From Cacajao melanocephalus (Eukaryota > Chordata > Mammalia > Primates > Pitheciidae): 64,000 bases of DNA. Shown here one piece after another: positions 60,859-64,000 of the stretch. The first letter of the stretch is position 1, and each line of letters begins with the position of its first letter. The stretch is taken from the NCBI GenBank assembly GCA_963573385.1, contig CAUYLG010038244.1:94554-158553 (forward strand), given 5' to 3'. The notes beneath the pieces were generated by a model. The model was not told where the DNA came from and did not search any database. It saw only the letters and a list, made by a program, of their open reading frames with translations. The translations under genes and the position numbers were made by a program.

Positions 60859-61217
60859 TGATATGGTTTGGCTGTGTCCCTACCCAAATCTCATCTTGAA
60901 TTGTAGCTTGCATAATTTCCATGTGTTGTGGAAAGGGATCCAGTGGGAAGCAATTGAAACATGGGGAAGTTCCCCTGTACTGTTCTCATGGTAGTGAATA
61001 AGTCTCACAAAATCTGATGGTTTTATAAGGGGAAACCTCTTTAGCTTGGTTCTCATTCTCTCTTGCCTGCTACCATGTGAGACATGCCTTTTGCCTTCCA
61101 CCATGATTGTGAGGCCTCCGTGGCCATGTGGAACTGTGAGTCCATTAAATCTCTCTTTCTTTATAAATTACCCAGTCTCTGGTATGTCTTTACCAGCAGC
61201 GTGAAACGGGACTAACA
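60859..61217 (+). mobile_element. THE1 solo LTR with perfect 5-bp TSD
   Basis: A complete 359-bp ERVL-MaLR LTR of the primate THE1 group. It starts 'tgatatggtttggctgtgtc' and contains 'atctcatcttgaattgtagc', 'agtgaataagtctcacaaaa', 'catgattgtgaggcctccgt' and 'gtccattaaatctctctttc' (with the 'attaaa' polyadenylation signal). It ends 'gggactaaca'. 'caccc' at 60854-60858 and 61218-61222 is the exact target duplication. No internal retroviral sequence is attached, so the two LTRs of the original provirus recombined. THE1 LTRs can act as promoters or enhancers; nothing here shows that this one does. Confidence 0.97.
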
Positions 61218-61235
61218 CACCCTCTCCCCGTGACT

Positions 61236-61420
61236 CTTCTAGGGTGGTAACAGCTCCCTTCTTTTCTAGCCTAGGGGTACTTCAGCATCATTTGTTGTCT
61301 TCCCTTCATCCTGCCAAAACATTTGCAGTAGTCCCTTCATTTGATTATTCTCAGTTAACCCTTTTGGATGTACACTCTGTTTCCTGCCCAGACTCTGCCT
61401 GATCAGGATGCAAGGAAGGA
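61236..61420 (+). repeat. Interspersed repeat of uncertain family
   Basis: 'ggtggtaacagctcccttct', 'cctaggggtacttcagcatc', 'tttgcagtagtcccttcatt' and 'tctgtttcctgcccagactc' match the 3' part of a repeat consensus I recall but cannot name. It is probably the same family as 45951-46345. Confidence 0.5.
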
Positions 61421-62549
61421 CTGGTTGGTTGGTCTTGCCTCATTTGGTGCCTGGTTTACAAAGTTATCTACAGCCCTCTGATTGGTCACCACAGTCTGCT
61501 GAATAGAATAGAAAATAAACAGCTTCTATTCTTCAATCAGAAGTCTCAACCTTGTTCAACAGCTGTCGCCTTTGTGGAACCCCTAAATTCTAGATTTCTC
61601 TTGCCTGTCTGGCCCCAGTGTTCCCACCTGCTCTCTCCAGCTTTCCTGGTTTTCCAGACTCTGGACACTGTATTTCCACCTGGTTCCACAGGACTCACTC
61701 CCTCCTTCCTATTTTGATTACTGGCCTTAATGCATGACCAGTCTAGTGCCACAGAATCTGCCCTGCCCTTACCAGCATGTCCTGTCCTGCTGGTGCCCAG
61801 GTCATGCCTGGTGGTCACGAGAACAGGACTTCAGTAGAAACTGTATCATCTCTGAACAGCTGGCAGCTTATACTACATTACATCCTGGCTTGAGGACTTA
61901 TTTACCTTCAAAAGGAAGAATTACCTGATAGTCTTTAACCATTCATGGAACTACTGAAGAAAGTCATGAAAATTTGAAAATTAGGAAAATGCACTGCTTC
62001 AGTCGAATTAATGTGTTGGGAAAAGGAGGGACTAAATTGTAACCACATATACAATGACAGAAGGCAAACTTGGATTTTATGAAATCAGCTTACAGGACTC
62101 ACTTGAGCTTACTAAACTTTATACTCCATTTTAAAATGAAAAATGATGGTGAAAGGGCTAGCAAGAATTCCAAGAGCTGAGAAGAGAATATGTGCCTGTA
62201 TCATGTAACATCTGGACCTGCTTTAGGCTTCTCTTGTGGTGACAAAGCAAGACATTTGGACCTACACAAACCCAAAAGGATCCTGGGGAAAACTTAACCT
62301 CAAAAAAAGCAGAGTTGGCTACATGATCCAGCACTCTCCTCACTTACCAACTTTTCAGCTAATCTCAGAGGCTCAGAGTTTGACTTTGTGTACAGGGATA
62401 GCAGGTTTCCCATCCAAACATGAACTAAGATGAAGGCAGTGCTATGACTAGTACCCCAAATACAGACAGTGTGATACTATGCACTCTGTTAGAGGTGGCC
62501 CTACCTCATTCACCTGGTCAACAGACAGACAATTTAATTCATTAAAAAG
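61421..62549. other. Unannotated stretch (~1.1 kb)
   Basis: No feature was recognised; short overlapping open frames only. Confidence 0.5.
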
Positions 62550-62742
62550 CAGTGGTTTTCAAAGTGCGGTCCCCAGATCAGCAACACTAGCATCTTCTGG
62601 AAGCTTGTTAGAAATTCAGATTCTCAGGCCCCACCCAAGACCTACTAAATCAGAATCTCTGGGAGTGGACTCCAGCAATCTACATTTTAACAAGCTCTCT
62701 AGGCAATTCTGGTGTACACTAAAGTCTGACTTCAAAACACTG
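62550..62742 (+). repeat. MER5A hAT DNA transposon, full length
   Basis: 'cagtggttttcaaagtgcgg' at the left end, 'cagcaacactagcatcttct', 'cccaagacctactaaatcag', 'agcaatctacattttaacaa', and the right end near 'cttcaaaacactg'. The ends are inverted repeats. About 193 bp, the usual length. The 8-bp target duplication is no longer recognisable. Confidence 0.95.
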
Positions 62743-62984
62743 ACTTAGAAAACAAAAATGACTCTTTCCAAAATAGCTCTACTCCTCCCCCAAATAAAAT
62801 CTCGTTATTATGTACCTTAAGGTCAGTGAAATATCTATTTATTTTCCTTTTATATATAGTCAACTCAGGATTATCCTCACAAATTCTGGAATGCTGTGAA
62901 ACAGAAAATAGAGAACTCACTAATAACTGGTTTAGGCACACCATTTTACAAGAGATTTATCCTCCTCATTAGGCTTTGCTTACC

Positions 62985-63060
62985 AAATACCACGGATTTT
63001 CCCCGAATCCCTAGCACCTACAACAGAGTCTGGCCACAAATACTGAATGAATAAATGAGC
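62985..63060 (+). repeat. L2 LINE 3' end
   Basis: 'cctagcacctacaacagagt', 'ctggccacaaatactgaatg' and 'aataaatgag' are the L2 terminus. Confidence 0.75.
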
Positions 63061-63890
63061 ACATTCTGTATGAATGGAAGGAAAGTGGGGAGCTGGTGAA
63101 GCTGCCATCTGGAAACTACCAGTGTCCAGTGTCGGATCCACAAAAGGGTTAACCTATGCAGAGGTCGGTCATAGCAAGTTGACAGTATTATCAATAAAGA
63201 TTCTTTTCTACAACTGGCTGCCTAGTCCCAGATGCTCACAAGTAGGAACAGCTGGTATGAGAAAACTTGTAAGAATCCCTGGTTCTTCTCAGAGAGAGGT
63301 TCAACCAACTCCTCTGAGGATTTCTGAACAAAAATTACAAAACTGGCACAATATCAAGAGTGAGCATCCTGCAGGATTCTCCTGTTGGAGTACTATTTTT
63401 AAAAAGGCAAGCAAAAGGGAGAGAAATTGCTAGGAAGTTGCATTTTTACAGCAATTGGGAGACAAATCTACTTCTTACCAGAAATGGAAACCTGTGTGAT
63501 ATCATTGCACTGCATATGAATTATTAATGCTTATACTCCCCTTTTTTTTTTTTGCAAATTAGGTATTCAGGAAGGTTCCTGTTGACATCATGTTTGACAT
63601 CATAATGCTTCATCATTCTAAAAGCTTAATGAGATGAATTATTGCTAGAAAAGAGAGAGAGAGATCAAGCACACATTTTTGCACTCTGGGGAATACCAGA
63701 GGCCAAGTAGATAATGAGGATACACTTTATAATTGATGTAAAATGATGTGGGGGGGGAAGGGTGCAAATTATTACAACCTACCACCACTGTAAACAGGAC
63801 CAAATGGTAAAGATTTTACTTTTCCACCTGCGTGCTTTGGAAAGGGGTGGGACACCACTACCCGCCTAGCAGCTATCTCAAACTCTCAAG

Positions 63891-63892
<2 letters not shown>
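63061..63892. other. Unannotated stretch
   Basis: A 119-codon frame at 63074-63433 resembles nothing recognisable. A short GA run lies at 63652-63664. No repeat was recognised. Confidence 0.5.
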
Positions 63893-63938
<46 letters not shown>

Positions 63939-64000
63939 GTGTAAAAAAAAGAAAAAAAAAAATTAAAAAAAAAATTAAAAAGAAACAAACGGAAACTCAC
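63893..64000. repeat. Long poly(A) run and A-rich low-complexity end
   Basis: Forty-one consecutive A at 63893-63933, then 'ttttagtgt', then further A runs broken by T and G up to the window end. The length suggests the tail of a young retroposed element, or an unstable or error-prone assembly spot. No Alu, L1 or SVA body is directly upstream. Confidence 0.9.

Overview
The window looks like primate, most likely human, nuclear DNA. The strongest evidence is dimeric Alu elements (seven hits, one a half-element and one a fragment), a THE1-type solo LTR, a primate-age L1 3' end, a 7SL RNA retropseudogene, and a deep background of decayed MIR, L2, L1M, MER5A and Tigger-like copies. I find no credible protein-coding gene, no tRNA or rRNA, no CRISPR array and no bacterial or phage-type system. 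All open reading frames are short (longest 194 codons), and those I checked fall in repeats, simple repeats or unremarkable sequence. The segment is intergenic or intronic; the sequence does not say which.

Layout. 1-8.8 kb: mostly unique, AT-rich DNA with scattered MIR, L2 and MER5A copies and one Alu monomer. 8.8-11.4 kb: a 5'-truncated L1 with target-site duplications, carrying a near full-length 7SL RNA pseudogene and a 38-bp inverted duplication. 11.4-19.3 kb: three full-length Alus, a Tigger/pogo-type DNA transposon with a transposase remnant, and an old L1 3' end. 19.7-20.7 kb: a locally GC-richer stretch without known repeats. 21-28.7 kb: nested L2 and L1 pieces, an old L1 or half-L1 5' region, and two copies of an unidentified ~165-bp module. 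30-35.3 kb: an MLT1-type LTR, MIR and L2 copies, a hAT transposon, an AluJ and an L1 3' end. 35.3-38.7 kb: unique. 38.7-42.5 kb: an old L1 split by a solo LTR, followed by an L2 with a reverse-transcriptase remnant that is split by a MIR. 43-53.8 kb: an AluS, an L1 3' end, an L2 split by an LTR-like element, and another L1 3' region. 54-64 kb: a second copy of that L1 3' region, a small minisatellite, a (TG)22 tract, an Alu, a THE1 solo LTR with perfect target-site duplications, MER5A, and a 41-base poly(A) run near the window end.

There are no genes working together here, so the interest lies in genome-change events. Three inverted duplications (about 37/38, 31 and 21 bp arms) look like template-switch products. 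Two of them lie inside L1 copies, where my recollection of the L1 sequence suggests which arm is new. Also worth checking are the duplicated module at 27.6 and 28.5 kb with a shared peptide in an open frame, and a 42-bp segment present at both 21.9 and 23.3 kb. Repeat family names come from remembered consensus sequences, not from a database search. Superfamily calls are firm; subfamily calls are tentative.
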